Positions 48,012-61,041 are shown, counted from the stretch's first letter. The stretch is DNA of 64,000 nucleotides from Karstenula rhodostoma CBS 690.94 (GCA_010093485.1 MU001511.1:655953-719952), one strand, 5' to 3'. Made by a program: numbers and translations. Notes: generated by a model not told the origin, from the sequence alone.

Positions 48012-50138
48012 TTATTCCCAAAAGCCGTTACATAGAGCTATCCCAGTGGCTCCCTTGGCCCTGGGTGTCCTCTTACGCCGCTTGAAAGCCTTTGCCTTGT
48101 CGCGAGGAGAGGCAACACCCCCATCTTGACTCCCGGTATCTCCTGCACCTCGCTTTTGTCCTCGGCGCACACAGCCCTGCTCGCGATAACTCTTCCTCAT
48201 CCGCGTTATGTTTTCCTCGTCCTCACGCCGCGCCAACCGTGTTCGAGTATGGTCAGCCACCTGCAGCGGGCCCACGTGGAGCTCGCGCAAGTTGTCCAGC
48301 TCATAGTTGCAGTACGTCGAGACGAGGTCGGCCCCGAGCTTCCAGCGGGTCTCGAAGACATCGTGGGGGAGATCGACAGCCTCCTCTGCGAGTAGACTTG
48401 TACGGAGGCCTTTCGATTCGACAGCGCGGTACGTTGTTCCATTCTCGAAGGTTTTGGTCCACCACGTGGATTCATTGCGGATGTCGCGGTCAACAATGTG
48501 TATCCATTTGATCTTCGACCCTGCACGATCGAAGATACGCAGAAACCTTCCAACTGCGAGTTCCTCGGCTTGTTTATCGTGAATCCCATAACCATGAGAC
48601 AAGGCGGACGTGAACAACGCCACCGTGTCGAGATCTTCCATCGGCTTAAGTAATTCCTGCAACAAGTCAGTTCAAGTTTTACATACATGTGGGTTGTTTT
48701 ACTGCCAAAGCCTCTGCACGCTCTCCGAAGTTGTCACGAAGGCTGTGGTTCCTTAAGGCGATGGAACTCCAATTTCCACCCCACGCTTTGACTTTGGTGG
48801 CCTGTTCTGCAAAACGCTTGAGCTCGGTGTAGACGACATTGTGTAGACCATCCCGGAACGAGAACGTTGTCAGCGACGGCCTGGCGAATTCGGCTAGTGT
48901 GCCGTTGTAAGGGACATCCTGATGCAGACACAGAACACTCAGTCGAGCCTGCTTGCTCACGAAGTCTGCGAGCTGTTCTGTATCAACCGTAGCTTGACCC
49001 TCCCTGTCTCGACATATATTTGCAATGTGGACGAATTCGACCAAGCCCTTGCAACCTGGGGTGTTCTTCTGCTCTTCCAACAATTGGTCCAGCGCACGAC
49101 CTGCGTCGTACTTCAGAGCTGTAACAGGTGTTGCAGCAGCGTCGTAGCAGTCAATGAAGGCTAGGGACTCAATACTGGCAGGAAGTTTGGTTCCCGAGAG
49201 CATTGCCACGTCGCAGTTGTACAGGCGAAACTTGCTCAAAGACGTTAATTCCGTGAGGCCAAGGCCTTGTTTCTGGACCTCCCAACGCTGTACACTGCGC
49301 TGTGAGTCACAAGCAAGTGAGCTGCCAAAGATTACCGCTTCTTTTACCGTTCGGTTTGTCTTGTCGCTAGCAGCCCTCGCTACATCCAGTGATGCGAAAG
49401 GCCTAACGTAAAGCTCAGTGTTTTTTCGGGCTTCCTGCCATTGCCCTGCACAATTTTGATGACTGCACCGGAACTAATGGCTGCAGGGATCGAGTGCATG
49501 CTGAACAAAGGCCCGCCAACGTAATTCTTAATCTGCGGTAAGACGACGCGCTCCGGCAAGGTGTCTGTTTCCACAGAAGCCTTGATCGATGCGTATGCCT
49601 CGGCTGTCAGAGAAGAGGTCACACGTGACTCACCCCACCGATCACCCCAACACTCCCTCCTCCTCGCGGGCGCCTCCCTATTGCCTTCCACGACTCCGGG
49701 ATCCCCACATATCAGAGAAGAGGAGCACGAGAACCCGAGGAACTTCAACGTGGACCTTCCACGGTATATGTCAAGAACGCGCTCGAAGTTGATCTCAAGT
49801 TGGGCCCTTCGCTTGTTGCTTCCGAGTGGCCACTCGTAGTGGATCAGGAGATTTTCCACTGTGTTTCCGTGCTGGGCGAGGTACTCGGTCGTCATGGGAC
49901 GGGCTTGATGGGCATCAAAGCAGTTCATGTCAAGTAGCCCTATACCCATGCTAAGACGGGGAGCGCATATGTCGTGGAGGCGCTTATCAACCAGGACCAA
50001 GCTACGCTTCTCTTTGAAGCTCAACTGCGACAATTAGAGCGCCGTTACGACTGTACCGCTTTGAATTGAGACAGGATTACATACCTCGTTGAATACGTTG
50101 CGCACCAGCTCTGTTGGGAGCCTATGTAAGATAGACAT
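48012..50138 (-). CDS. F-box-like protein, paralogue A, with a homopolymer frameshift
   Basis: Exon 1 (50085-50138) encodes MSILHRLPTELVRNVFNE, an F-box start. Exon 2 (48703-50024) and exon 3 (48012-48656) share intron positions with the paralogue at 57,089-59,205. Exon 2 is one base short of a whole number of codons. The reading frame changes at a run of six T on the plus strand (49421-49426; A6 on the coding strand), and one more base there would join both halves, each of which aligns with the paralogue. It may be a real mutation or a base-calling error. The intact length would be about 673 residues. F-box proteins recruit substrates to SCF ubiquitin ligases. The C-terminus is basic (KAFKRRKRTPRAK), suggesting a nuclear location. 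Confidence 0.62.
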
Positions 50139-51237
50139 TGCGCTCAGTCTGGCGATCTGGGGGGGTGGAGTAGCGCGTGAGACGTTGACGACGGAGCGGA
50201 CATATGTTACGTGGCCGTCGTGCAAAGCTAGACTGGTGCCAAGAAGTACCTCGGCGGCGGGGCTAAGTGAAGGGAAAGCATCACGTGCTGACTAAGCCCT
50301 GCCGCCGTTTGTCTGTATTTGAGGCAGTCTTCGCCTTCTCTCCTGCTCTCTAACTCCGCCCCACCCCACTAGAACGAGCCAACCATTCCAATTGATCCGG
50401 CGGTACCGACAGCGCTTCGTTCCGCGTGGTAACGAGGGCTTGTAGGAAGCTTCAGTTTCACTGACCAGGACACCAATTTATGGTGGTACCGTAAGAGTAA
50501 GCGTGGAGCGGCCCCTGCCATCCCAGTCCCTCGCGTTGAGCTCGTTGTGTTCGACGATTCATTGCGGGGCTGCAGAAGTGGCCCGAGCCGCGAGGTAGCA
50601 GTCCAGGCGCCTGGGTACTCTGCCTGGAACTTGGGTGGTTGGCCGTGGTCGCGAGGTCAGATCGCTGACCGCCTGGCCCGAGCCAGGAGGTATGTATCCC
50701 CCAAACATTGAAACGTCACTGTCGGCAGGAAGGCTCTCGAAGACGGATTCTGCACCTGTACGTGGTGAGGGCCACGAACCTGGGGGGGGGGGGGCGTTTC
50801 TCCCCCAGAGCCAACGCAGAGACGCAAATGCTATATAGAACAATGCAACGGGTTGAATTCAGATGTCCCGTGTTTTTCGATGCTTGGCCGAGCGCCTTGT
50901 GACTTTGTAATGAACGCAATTTCGCCATGCTGCATCCTGTGTTACTTCGGATCCGTAATCTCTCCCGGAGTGTCGCTGTCATCTCTTTCGACCGCCGTGC
51001 TATCGATTCGATCTCGGGGAGCTGTTAGACCCTCCAACGCCTGTTCGTGTGGAGGACGTACGGAAGCAGTGTCATGAACGTCGTCTGAATTGAGGTGAGT
51101 CTAGCGGCGCAACAGGCAGGTGTTGCCGAGCGCCCCACCCAACGTCATTGCCACACACGACGCAAGAGCTCTCCATGCACAGCTACTTGCCAATGTTCAA
51201 TACTGAATGCGCCGCACGCTCCAGAATTGCTCACGCC
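50139..51237. other. intergenic, includes a G13 run
   Basis: Promoter regions of the F-box-like and kinase genes. There is a run of 13 G at 50782-50794. No supported gene. Confidence 0.5.
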
Positions 51238-52275
51238 ATGAAGCTCGATCCTGCTGTTGTGGAGCTCTTGCGCCTAGACCCGGAGCACACTACCGTGTCG
51301 TCGGCCGGCGGAGGCGGCTGCAGCTCAGCATCGACGTCCAAGATCACATCTAAGTTCCGCGATGGCACGGAGAAGAGCTTCTTCATGAAGACAGGCAAAG
51401 GTGAAGATGCCGAGGTCATGTTTGCAGGTATGGTCCAACCCTTGTGATTGCTAGTACAACATTGAACAATTGTGCCAGGCGAGCACACGTCGCTCAAAGC
51501 CATCTACGACGCCGTGCCCTCCCTCTGCCCCCAGTCATACGGCCACGGCCGCTTCTCCACCCAGCCCACGACGTCGTTCCTCGTGACCGACTTCGTGAAC
51601 CTCACATCGCGCTCTGCGCCCAAGTCGTCTGCGCCCTCACTAGCGGCCAAGCTCGCGAAGCTGCATACCACGCCCGCACCAGTACCCGACGGCCACGATA
51701 AGCCCATGTTTGGCTTTCCTGTCACAACTTGCTGTGGAGATACACCCCAGGACAACAGTTTCGAGGGCTCGTGGGCTGATTTCTACGCGAACAATCGGCT
51801 GCGCTTCATTCTACGTCGCGCGGAGAAGTCAAACAGCGTAGACAAGGAACTGCACACATTAGTGGAGACGACCGCGTCTAAAGTCGTGCCTCGCTTGCTG
51901 GGCGACGACCATTTGAACAACGGCAAGGGCATCGCACCAGTAGTGGTGCACGGTGATCTGTGGAGTGGAAATGCTGGGGTTGGCACCATTGGCAGCGACA
52001 GCGGTGCCCAAGACGTCGTATACGATTCAAGCGCGTGCTACGCGCACAGTGAGTTCGAGCTGGGCATCATGAAAATGTTCGGCGGGTTCGGCGGCAGCTT
52101 TTTGAAGGAGTACCATGACATGTGTCCAAAGACGGAGCCGACAAATGAGTATGAGGATCGCGTGAAGCTGTACGAGCTGTATCACCACCTTAACCATTAC
52201 GCGATGTTTGGCGGGAGCTATCGCTCAGGCGCTGTGAGCATCATGAAGAGCCTGGTGCGAAAGTACGGAGAATGA
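51238..52275 (+). CDS. fructosamine/ketosamine-3-kinase-like protein
   Basis: Two exons (51238-51427 and 51479-52275) give 328 residues from MKLDPAVVELLRLD. Family marks are the Gly-rich nucleotide loop SSAGGGGCSSASTSKI, GEHTSLKAIYDAVPSLCP, the catalytic loop VVVHGDLWSGNAG and the metal-binding segment VVYDSSACYAHSEFELGIMKMFGGF. These kinases phosphorylate ketoamines formed by glycation of proteins, which then break down, so the role is protein deglycation in the cytosol. The usual DP(A/S) metal motif reads DSS here, keeping the Asp. An in-frame ATG at 51175 could extend the N-terminus, but the family start fits 51238. Confidence 0.9.
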
Positions 52276-53135
52276 ATGCGCAAATGGTACAGTATGAGGC
52301 CAAAAACCGGAGACTTGAGGGTACATAAAACATGGGAAGAAACGCTTCAGATTTATGACAAAGCGCCGTACCTCCAAGTTACTCCACACGACTAAAACGC
52401 GGCCTCATGGGTGCGAAACCATGACAATCTTCCTCAGGCTGCTTATCGACAGGGATGTACTTATCGCCATCGCCGCAGCCATGTGCACACTTGCCGGCTC
52501 TCCAACACGAATCTCGACACCATCTTTTCGCGCAAACAAGCCACGCGCGCTTGTTATACTCGGCAGCAAAAGGCATGGCATACTGCCCTCGTGGTCGTGG
52601 AACCCTGCGCGTTTCCTACGCGTGACGAGGCGTCGACCAGGATTTCAGCATACTAGATCCGGCAACTCGAAACGCTCACATTTACACACAGACCAATCAC
52701 ACTCCCGAACCGCTTCTACGACGGTCAACGCCGCCAAACCATGACCCTGAATTTCTTTCGCATGCGCGGCGCGCGTGCTTGATTGCTCCTAAACGGTCCC
52801 TATACAGCCGCTGAGTATCAGCGTTTACCCAAGATTGTGAAAAGGTTTAGCACCACTCGCCCAACGTGCCATGGCTGCCGGACGAACATTCTCACCACCG
52901 GGCCTTGAAACTCAGATGTGGGCTTCGATCCTCGTCATCTTACACTTCGCAGCTGCCATCCTCTCGAGCGCATGCCATGTCTTACCCTGAGCTTGTTCAG
53001 GCTGTACGGCTCATGCGACGTTTCGACGTGGTCCACCTTGAACTCAGCATGAACTATATGAAGACGGTGCCCTCGTCGCAAACCTTTCAAGTGTGGAAAA
53101 GAGTAGGTACATTAATTGTAATCCAATAGATCATC
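52276..53135. other. intergenic, no supported gene
   Basis: About 860 bp. A short minus-strand frame at 52,379-52,576 is cysteine-containing but lacks a start context or signal peptide. Confidence 0.4.
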
Positions 53136-54381
53136 ATGCGCGCGCATTATCTTTACTTCGTCGTTTTACCGGGTCTTTACACCGCACTTCCTGTTCAGGA
53201 TGGAGGCTTCATTTCGCAGTTCCCAGTCCATACAACCAACGGTGCCGACGGGTCTGTCATCGATTGGGTGCCTGTGAATTCGCAAGTGGACGACGACGAG
53301 GTCGCTGCCTCGCCTGAGCTTCCTAACATAATCGCCTTGTCCGCCTCGAGCTCCAACCAAACCACCTTAATACCCCAACCCATCACCGCAGAGAATCACA
53401 TCGGACCAGAAGGTACTGTGCCTGTCGTCCGACAATATGGCCGACTACCGGACGTCAAGTCCCCGCCGCAGACCATAAATTCGTCGTTTGCGCAGCAAAT
53501 ACACATCGGCAAGCGCGCGATCGGTGACCACTGGTATGCTTCGTCGGCGCAGAATGTCGTCAACCACGGCGGCTCCGCGACCTACTCGCTGTACAAAGCC
53601 TACACCGAATCCAGCGCCGACTTCTCCCTTCTCCAAAGCGCCGTCATCAAGTACAATGTCAAGAACCCGCTCTACAACGACCCCAACCGCGTCGCCATGC
53701 AGACCGTCGAGGCAGGCTGGTAAGTTCGCCCCCGCCCCCACGCACCCTTGAAACGCACCCTAACACGTTCCCAGGATCAACTACCCCAACCAAGTTTCCG
53801 CCCCGCACCTCTTCGTCTACTACACAACCAACGGCTACACCACCTCCGCTAACAACCAAGGCGGCTGGAACCGCGACGTGACGGGCTGGGTGCAAGTCGA
53901 CTCCTCCATCTACCCAGGCGTCTCCTTCACACCCCTCTCCACCCGCGGCGGCGCGCAGTACGACATCAAGATCCAGTGGCTGCTATACAAGGGCAACTGG
54001 TGGCTATTCGTGCTCGACCGCTGGATCGGATATTATCCCGCCAGCCTCTTCGGCGCGAACACCGACGCGAGCAAGAGTCTGCAGGTCGGGGCTGATGCGA
54101 TTAATTACTACGGCGAGATCTACGATAGCCACCAGAGCTTAACGAAGACGGATATGGGGAGTGGGAGGTTCCCTGATGGGGGATACGGCCAGAGTGCGTA
54201 TATCAGGAATATGGTGTATACGGATAGCAACGGCAGGGATCAGAAGTATGATGGGAGTAGGGGGATTGTGGTTAGCGATACCAACAGGTACCGCATGAGC
54301 GCCGATTGGTCCGGTAGCGGGAGTTGGGGCAGCTATATGTATCTTGGGGGTCCCGGGGCGGGTGGGCAGATTGGGGCGTGA
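53136..54381 (+). CDS. secreted neprosin-domain protein
   Basis: Two exons (53136-53719 and 53775-54381, 55-bp intron) give 396 residues. The first about 18 residues (MRAHYLYFVVLPGLYTAL) are a signal peptide, and a linker or propeptide follows to about residue 125. The C-terminal domain shows the neprosin pattern: HWYASSAQNV, Tyr/Asn-rich strands, GWVQVDSSIYPGVSF, QYDIKIQWLLYKGNWWLFV, then WIGYYPASLF. Plant neprosin is a glutamic endopeptidase that cuts after proline. Fungal members of this domain are secreted, and their activity is mostly unstudied. I did not assign the two catalytic glutamates with confidence. Confidence 0.85.
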
Positions 54382-55122
54382 GGCGGTGGCGGCGGGTGAG
54401 CCACCAGTGTAGGAGGGGGGTATATAATGATAATGAGCGGTTTGTACATATGGGAGGGCTAGGATTGGAACTGGGTATACCACGGATAGACTGGCGCTTG
54501 GAAATGGACTTTCTTTTACCTTCTACCGTGAGACTTTATGGAATCCATGTGCTTTTTGGTGGGTGATGGCAAGGTATGGGTGATCTGCTGTGAAAGATTG
54601 TGGGAGTTTGGAATCGGATGAGGCGCGGTGTGTGGATGGCTCTGTGCGTCGATAGACAAGTGGCGGGGCAGATCTTCACGCGCCCATGCCAACGTTCTGG
54701 ATCGCCATCTGGGCAGGGTGGTAGTCCTCGTAGCTGGGAATGTGCGCGTTGTTGTTGCGCGCGGTTCTGCTCTGGCACTTTTGCACGTATCGTGCGTGAC
54801 GTGACCAAGACCAGCGCCTGTGAGCTTAGGTCAGAGTAGGATTCGTTTCTTTGGCCATGTGCGAACTGAAGTTTACCCATGGGGATTGTAGCTCGCTTTT
54901 GTCAAGAAATAGTGGGTTAAATGGAAAGTACTGACGGAAGCGGACAGAATATGGCCTGTTTGATGGTATGGTAGTTTAGAGAGGATATGCAGGCGGTTGG
55001 GTTTTGGAGGTGCTGGGCGGGTTGCGATGATAGAGGGGAAGGTGGGGCGATGTAAGCTGGGTAGAACGCATGGTGTTAGTGTGGTAGTTCAGGGCAAGCA
55101 ATGGGGCAGTGAGCCTTAGGGT
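54382..55122. other. intergenic, no supported gene
   Basis: 3' flank of the neprosin gene and of the candidate small gene. No clear repeats or frames. Confidence 0.45.
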
Positions 55123-55632
55123 TCACGTGGGCGACTGGTGGGCGTCGCGGGCTTGTGAGACGGCTTCTCCCAGGCAGAAGGTGTAATCGTTGTCGTCCCA
55201 AAGCGCGTGGCGAGACAATGTACATTCTCGGATAGTATTGTTTGCATCGCACCGTCTGTATGGTGTTTTGCGCTGGTACGTGTGCTCGTCGTTCATGAGA
55301 TTATAGGAGCGTACATCGCATAGTGCTTCGACAAGGTCGCATGTGGAGAAAGCAGTTGCAAGAGTCTGTTGGGCTGGGTAACCCGGGGAGCCGGCCCTGT
55401 AGAGGGGCGGCGCGTTGCTGAAGTTTAGCTAGCGATTGAGACGGCCCGTTTGGGGAGTCATGCCGAATAATGAATAGATGCTCACGTTCAAGTTGCTGGG
55501 CAGGCAGCAGAGGAGGCAGTTGCAGCGGCCTTGGAAGAGGCATCGTGGGGAAAACTCATTGCGCTGATCGCAAAACAATAAGGGCATACAGTACGCAGAG
55601 ATAACAAGGCGATATTCATAAGTCAAGCTCAT
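55123..55632 (-). CDS. candidate small cysteine-rich protein (doubtful)
   Basis: A minus-strand model with exons 55486-55632 and 55123-55428 and a 57-bp GT-AG intron (GTGAGC...CGCTAG) gives 150 residues with 12 cysteines. Seven are in the first exon (such as RCLFQGRCNCLLCC). A TATATATA run lies just upstream on the coding strand (about 55,650). The N-terminus MSLTYEYRLVISAYCMPLLFC is not a classic signal peptide. Another frame starting MNIALLSLRTVCPYCFAISA looks more like one but stops soon. No family is recognised. Confidence 0.33.
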
Positions 55633-57088
55633 TTGATTCGAAGGTCCCTTGTTATATATATAAGTGCATCTCTGCGTTGGCTCTGGCCACTGGGCAAGTC
55701 TCAGGCCAGGTTCGTAGCCCTCACCACGTACAGGTGCAGAGTCCGACTTCGAGGGCCGCCTAAAAATGTTAAGATAAATGTCTGAGGATGCATACCTTGA
55801 AGTTTTGGAGAAGCACTAAGTCGGGTCGCCATTAAGACTCCAGTTACTCATCTTCCCACCATGCAATCAACTCTTTTGATTGATTACATGTCGTAGCATA
55901 CATGGAAGGTTGAGTGTTGTAAGACCTGTTGCTGAGATTTCTCTTCCATGTGCCTCCAGCCGTAGAAAACAAGCCCGGAGACAATACCTGTACTTCTTGC
56001 AACACCAGCTTAGTAGCCTCTGGCTACTGCGGCGAAAGAAACTTTCATACTGCTTGTGAAAGACGAGCTAACGTACAGCATGTCCGTCAACTGGAGTTGC
56101 AAAAAAGCACGATGCACTACTCTCCCCCAGTTGTGTCCAGACTCCTTCTTGCCGGTGCTCTATGACGTGGGCATGGTGACCCGGCCTCGCTCTCGACGAC
56201 TCCTTGTCAATAGAGCAACATCCACAGGCCTCTCTGGGCCAGCTACACCCGATGAAGGCCGTAACCTTGGGACTGTGGGATATCGGGCACAGAGCCTTTC
56301 GGCAAACTGAAACCTCAGAGACTGGAATGTACGTAGCGGACTACGTCATAGCAAGTTGGAAGAGTGAACGCTGGGAGGTTTCGCCATGTTGGATCAAAAG
56401 CAGCACGAGGCAAGGTCGGAAGTCGTCATGGCGGCGACTATTACGGCGGGTGCGGCGCGACGTCGGAGGTAGGGCGATAACGTTGAAAACGAAGAGTGCC
56501 GTTAATGGTGGGCGAATAAAGCCACGAGAAGTGGTGGAGAGAGAGGTGCGGTGCGGGGTTTATATGGAATATGGGCCGGCGTAGACAAGGCGCTAGGCGG
56601 GGATATTCTCCGGGCGCCGTTTGCGTGGCTGGAAAGGGCAGTTACGTGCACGGGCTAGTGAAGCACGAGGAATAGTGACGGTGAAGGTGAAAACCAGGCA
56701 CTTTTCCGCGCCCAAGCACAGCCGTGTGCTCTATGTCATACTAATTTTGGGTTCTACATGAGGCTTTTATGGTTTAAGCGTCGGTACAACTATTTTACCG
56801 CCATGCCGTAAGTTGCATCTCACAATAAGCGGGATGGTATGCATCTGGAATGCGCGTCATACTAGACTACAAATCCTTATGCACTACTCTAGCTACTATT
56901 TATCGCTGACACCTCCTCTCATGAGCTTCTCGGCTCTTATACTACCCCACCGCCAACTTCTTTCATCCTGAAATCTTCCATGTGAATGTGTTTCGGCTCC
57001 AGCTGATTTGTCAGTTGACATTCGTTGAACCGAAGGGAATCTGTACGGCTGAATACGAGTCGTGAAGAACCGCGACTCTAGATACCAC
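55633..57088. other. intergenic, no supported gene
   Basis: About 1.45 kb. Plus-strand frames at 55,929-56,584 are short and lack recognisable motifs. Confidence 0.45.
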
Positions 57089-59205
57089 TCAAGGCGAAAC
57101 GTCGTCAGCCAGGATAGATGCTCTCTTCACTTTCTTGTTTCCGGCTCCGTCTTCTGCCTCGAGACCGTTGACCCCATCCTTTTCATCAGCATCAGAAGAT
57201 GTGTAATGCCTCTTCCGTGCTTTCACCTCGCCCAATTCCATCCTCTTCTTCTTATCGCGCGCCAATCGCTCATCTCGCTTCTGCTGACAAGCGCTGGTCT
57301 CGGCTTCGCCCAAGAAAAGAGGTCCTAGACCATGACGCTCGTGGTCATTGTAGGTCACCAGCAGGTCTCCGCCCAGCTTGACCAGCTCCTCGATTTCTTT
57401 CTGGGAAAACTCCGAGATATCATTAGTTGGATTCCCGGCCACAGAGATGCTCTTGCCTCTGTCGTTTGTCTTCTGCCAAATGCGGAAGCGGTACGTGGGG
57501 CGGCGGTTGGGGCGGCGGTTGGGAGAACAGAGTATGTCACGGTACATGATAAAGATTGTCGATATTTTGACACCGTGTGTCGCGAGTTTGGAAGTTAGGG
57601 ATGCCAGTGCAGTTCGAACGTTTCTCCTGGCGGTCTTGTTGAAGTCTCCATCGATGGACGGCGTACACAAGAGCAAGGTGGTAAGATCCTTCGCCCACGC
57701 GAGAGATGCCTAGAATTAATGTTAGCTCAGTCCTCTCAGAACTGGCACGTGTTACCCCAGGGTACCCTAACTCACTACGGATTGCGCTGAGGCTCATGGG
57801 TCATTGCACACCAGGGAGGGGTTTGACTTACCGCAAAACTATCTGCCTCCCGCTCAAAGGTGTCCATAGATTGGAGCTGAGTGTAGTTGATGTGGGAAAA
57901 ATTCGTTCCAAAGCCTTTGAGTTGTCGAGCGATCTTGATGAAGCTTTTGATATCTTCCGCAGGTCGGTCCAAATTTCCATGCCTGTGGCAGGCATACTGG
58001 AGCGTCGGAGTTGCCAAGTCCGCAAGGCGGCCATTCCACGTACGGTCCTGCTGGATAATTTGCACTTCCATGTCGCTGGTCTGCTGAATCAGGTTCGCAA
58101 GTACTTCACCTGCAATGGTGCATGAGCCATTGGACCAGTTTACCGTTTGTCGGTGTTCGAGATGCTTGAGTACTGGTTTAGTTCCAGGCTGCTGCTTTTT
58201 CTTCGACATAATGAGTCGCGTCATGACGTCTTCTGGAGACCTATGGTCATCCGGGTGCTGCCTAGTATTATCGACGAAGGTCAATCTCTCAACGGATGTA
58301 GGTAGGCTGCAATCGACAATATGGCGAAGCTCATAGGCATAGAAGCTCAGGCTCGTCAGCGAGTCAAAGTGATCATTTTGGAGCCATTTTTGAACATCTC
58401 TGCGGTTTCGGTGCCTCCAATGGTTTCTAGCACTGCCAAATAGAGAGAGATGATGGACTCCGGATCCGTGGACATCAAAGATTGGGATGACAGGATCGTT
58501 ACATGTTCCGGGCCTAAGATAGAACGTCGTGTGATGTTGAAGCGGAGACGCTGCTGGGTGTTCTACTTCATCGTCTTCTTGATGCTGCTTCTTGTACTCG
58601 CTTCCTGATGTGTTCATGATAGCTCCAAATGGCATCACGGAAGGGCTATCCCGGGAAGGGTCATATGCGGCCGGGAATACGACAGCACCGGGAAGCCGGC
58701 CATCTGTGAGGATGTTTTCAAGTATGCGGAATGAGTTGGGAGAGTCATCTCGTGCCCATCGGTTTTCGGCGGCACACAGTGTTGACTTGGTCGAAAAGAC
58801 AAGCGAATCAAGCTGCTGGTCTTCTTTCTTCTCGTAGTACCGGGAAAATACCTCTTTCAATTTGTCTAGTTCATGTCGAGGGAGCATATCCCGGCTGACG
58901 TTGTGGATGGCTAAATTCCGCAGCTGCTCGCCGAACTTGTACAGCCCAGCGACATCATGTTCATCTTCATTCGCGTTCAAGAAGCTGACGTCTATGACAC
59001 CAAGGCATTTGAAGAAGCTAGGGGACAAAGTATTCTGTATCTTCTTATTGACCTGGACAACCGCACGCCGGTCTTCAAAACCCAGCTAATCATTTCTTAG
59101 CAAATGATTATGGTCCCGGTTATTGGTAGATCAGCATAACTCTTCAAAGATCATAAGTTTCAACTCATCCGGGGAGGTGAGCAGACCCGATTCAGGCTGG
59201 GCCAT
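57089..59205 (-). CDS. F-box-like protein, paralogue B, with an altered first splice donor
   Basis: Exon 1 (about 59140-59205) encodes MAQPESGLLTSPDELKLMIF, an F-box-type start. Exon 2 (57832-59085) and exon 3 (57089-57709) are in phase, and the total is about 646 residues. The layout matches the gene at 48,012-50,138: the same intron positions and aligned stretches such as the junction sequence after DSFA and SLPTSVERLTFVDN versus KLPASIESLAFIDC. At the end of exon 1 the paralogue has GAG|GTATGT; here the sequence is GAG|TTATGC, so the +1 base of the donor is T instead of G. Using the nearby GTTATG would break the frame. The first exon may therefore not be spliced on, and a start inside exon 2 is possible. 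The C-terminus is basic with a KKVKR stretch. Confidence 0.65.
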
Positions 59206-59581
59206 GGCTGTCGTGATTTGGGTAATACGTGTTATCCCAGGCTGAGTGATGCAGAGGGTGACGTTGGCAGGTTGAGGGTCGAGAGTCGGGCGTCGCAGAT
59301 TCGTACAGTACGCCGTACGTGCACGAAGTAGCGCCCAGTTTTTGAGGTAGGTCGAGGGTTGCCGACCGCGGGTGATGCGGGCTCAAGGCTTGGTATTCTG
59401 GGAGTTGAGCTGCGGCAAGCTATGTGCGCTAAAGTTTTTATGCGCTAAGCTATATCAGGAAATCACTTTGGTGAAAGATAAATATCACGTGGCGACGCTA
59501 ACACCTGGGTTTCGCTTAACAATGCAGCATGATAAATGCAGCATCGACATCACGACTCAACATCACCGATGAAATCTTGCA
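59206..59581. other. divergent upstream region of F-box B and PfkB genes
   Basis: 376 bp between the two starts. No gene is seen in it. Confidence 0.45.
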
Positions 59582-60862
59582 ATGTCCACAGGCTTTGTGT
59601 GCATCGGCGCTGTGTACATTGACACAATTCTCAGGTGAGCACCCACCCAACCAGCATGACGTCATCGTAGTCGGTTGGGGACTGTCGCACATGATGCAGA
59701 TTTTATCAAGCGCCTGCGCAAGCACTTTACGGAGAACTGACAGAAACAGTGTCCCAAAATTCCCAAATGAAGACGAGAAGCTTCGCGCGACTGGCCACAC
59801 GAGGCGGCGCGGTGGGAATTGCACGAACACACTTGAAGTCCTGTCACAGCTCGTCGCACGAGGTGAACAGACGAAGGGAGAACCCCGAGCTCAGCTCTAC
59901 CTGCTCTCTGTGCTTCCCGAAAGGCCGTCAGCCGATATCCGATTCATAAGCCAGTCTATTCCCAAGGTCAACATCGACACAGGTTGCATATTCCGAGAAG
60001 GGTTTGAGAATGCAGCATCGAGCTATATCATTCAGGCTGCGGCAAACAACAGTCGGACGATCGTGAGCCACAACCCTCTACCAGAAATGACGACACAAGA
60101 GTTCATTGACGGTGCCTCTGCGATCTGGAAACAAAGTGAGGTCAAACAGCACTGGTTCCATTTCGAAGGACGGATACCGGTTGTCACAGAGGCTTCTGTG
60201 AGGTGGCTAACGGACAAGTTTCCATCGGCAAAGATCAGCGTGGAGTGCGAGAAGCCGGAGCGGGACTACATGGTGCATGTTGCCAGAGAAGCGGACGTTG
60301 TGTTCTTCTCAAAGATATGGGCAGAGGTAGGTGGAAATATCATGGGGAGGGTTGTGCAGAGAGACAGGTGCCTACGTGTGTAGGACGAAACACTCTTACA
60401 TGCTCTGCTCAAAAGCGTGGGAGAAATGATCTGCTGACATTGTTCAGGCTCAATCTTACAACGACCCATGGACGTTTCTCGGCGCACAAATCAAAGACAT
60501 GAAACCTGGGTAAAGCTTCTTGCACAAAACTCTATATAAGCAAGTGGACTAATGCGAGGGACAGTGCGATCTTGGTATGTACTTGGGGCTCGGCAGGAGC
60601 CACTTGTGTTCGCAACAATACGCACCAAGCAGAGGACCACGAATGGGCAAGCACAACTGCGTGGAAGCCAGCTACCGGGCCATTGGACGTTATCGAGACA
60701 ATAGGAGCTGGCGATACCTTCATCGCCGGCTTTTTGTATGCACTCAACCGCGAAGGAGAATGGACGCTGCAGCAAAAGCTCGAGTTTGCGAACGAGTTGG
60801 CGGGCAGGAAGGTGTCACAAGTTGGCTTCGGGGGGCTGTCGGAACAGATGCGGCTTGCATAG
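59582..60862 (+). CDS. PfkB-family sugar kinase, ketohexokinase-like
   Basis: Four exons (59582-59634, 59750-60326, 60448-60509, 60565-60862) give 329 residues. The start MSTGFVCIGAVYIDTIL is the usual opening strand. VPKFPNEDEKLRATGHTRRR and GGNCTNTLEVLSQL form the substrate side. ETIGAGDTFIAGFLYALN near residue 275 holds the PfkB signature with the catalytic Asp of GAGD. PfkB kinases phosphorylate sugars or nucleosides, and this layout resembles ketohexokinase-type fungal members. The first intron (115 bp) is longer than its neighbours. It is convergent with the amidohydrolase gene. Confidence 0.87.
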
Positions 60863-61041
60863 TTCCACTTGGTGAGATGTTTTAACGTCTTACCGCATCT
60901 AGGTAAAATCAGGAAGTGGATGAAAGGCTCTCTCGATCCTTAAGAGTCCTACCCGGTCCACAGTGAGGGAAAGTCGACCCATTCCAAAATTAGGTTACTT
61001 GGAGCTCTTAATCTTTCTATGATATTGTGGGTTAAGTCAGC

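Noticed and set aside
50782..50794. Run of 13 G as a functional element
   Set aside because: A simple homopolymer with no linked motif, and possibly inaccurate in length.
52379..52576. Cysteine-containing minus-strand frame of 65 codons
   Set aside because: No signal peptide and no upstream exon that would make a complete gene.
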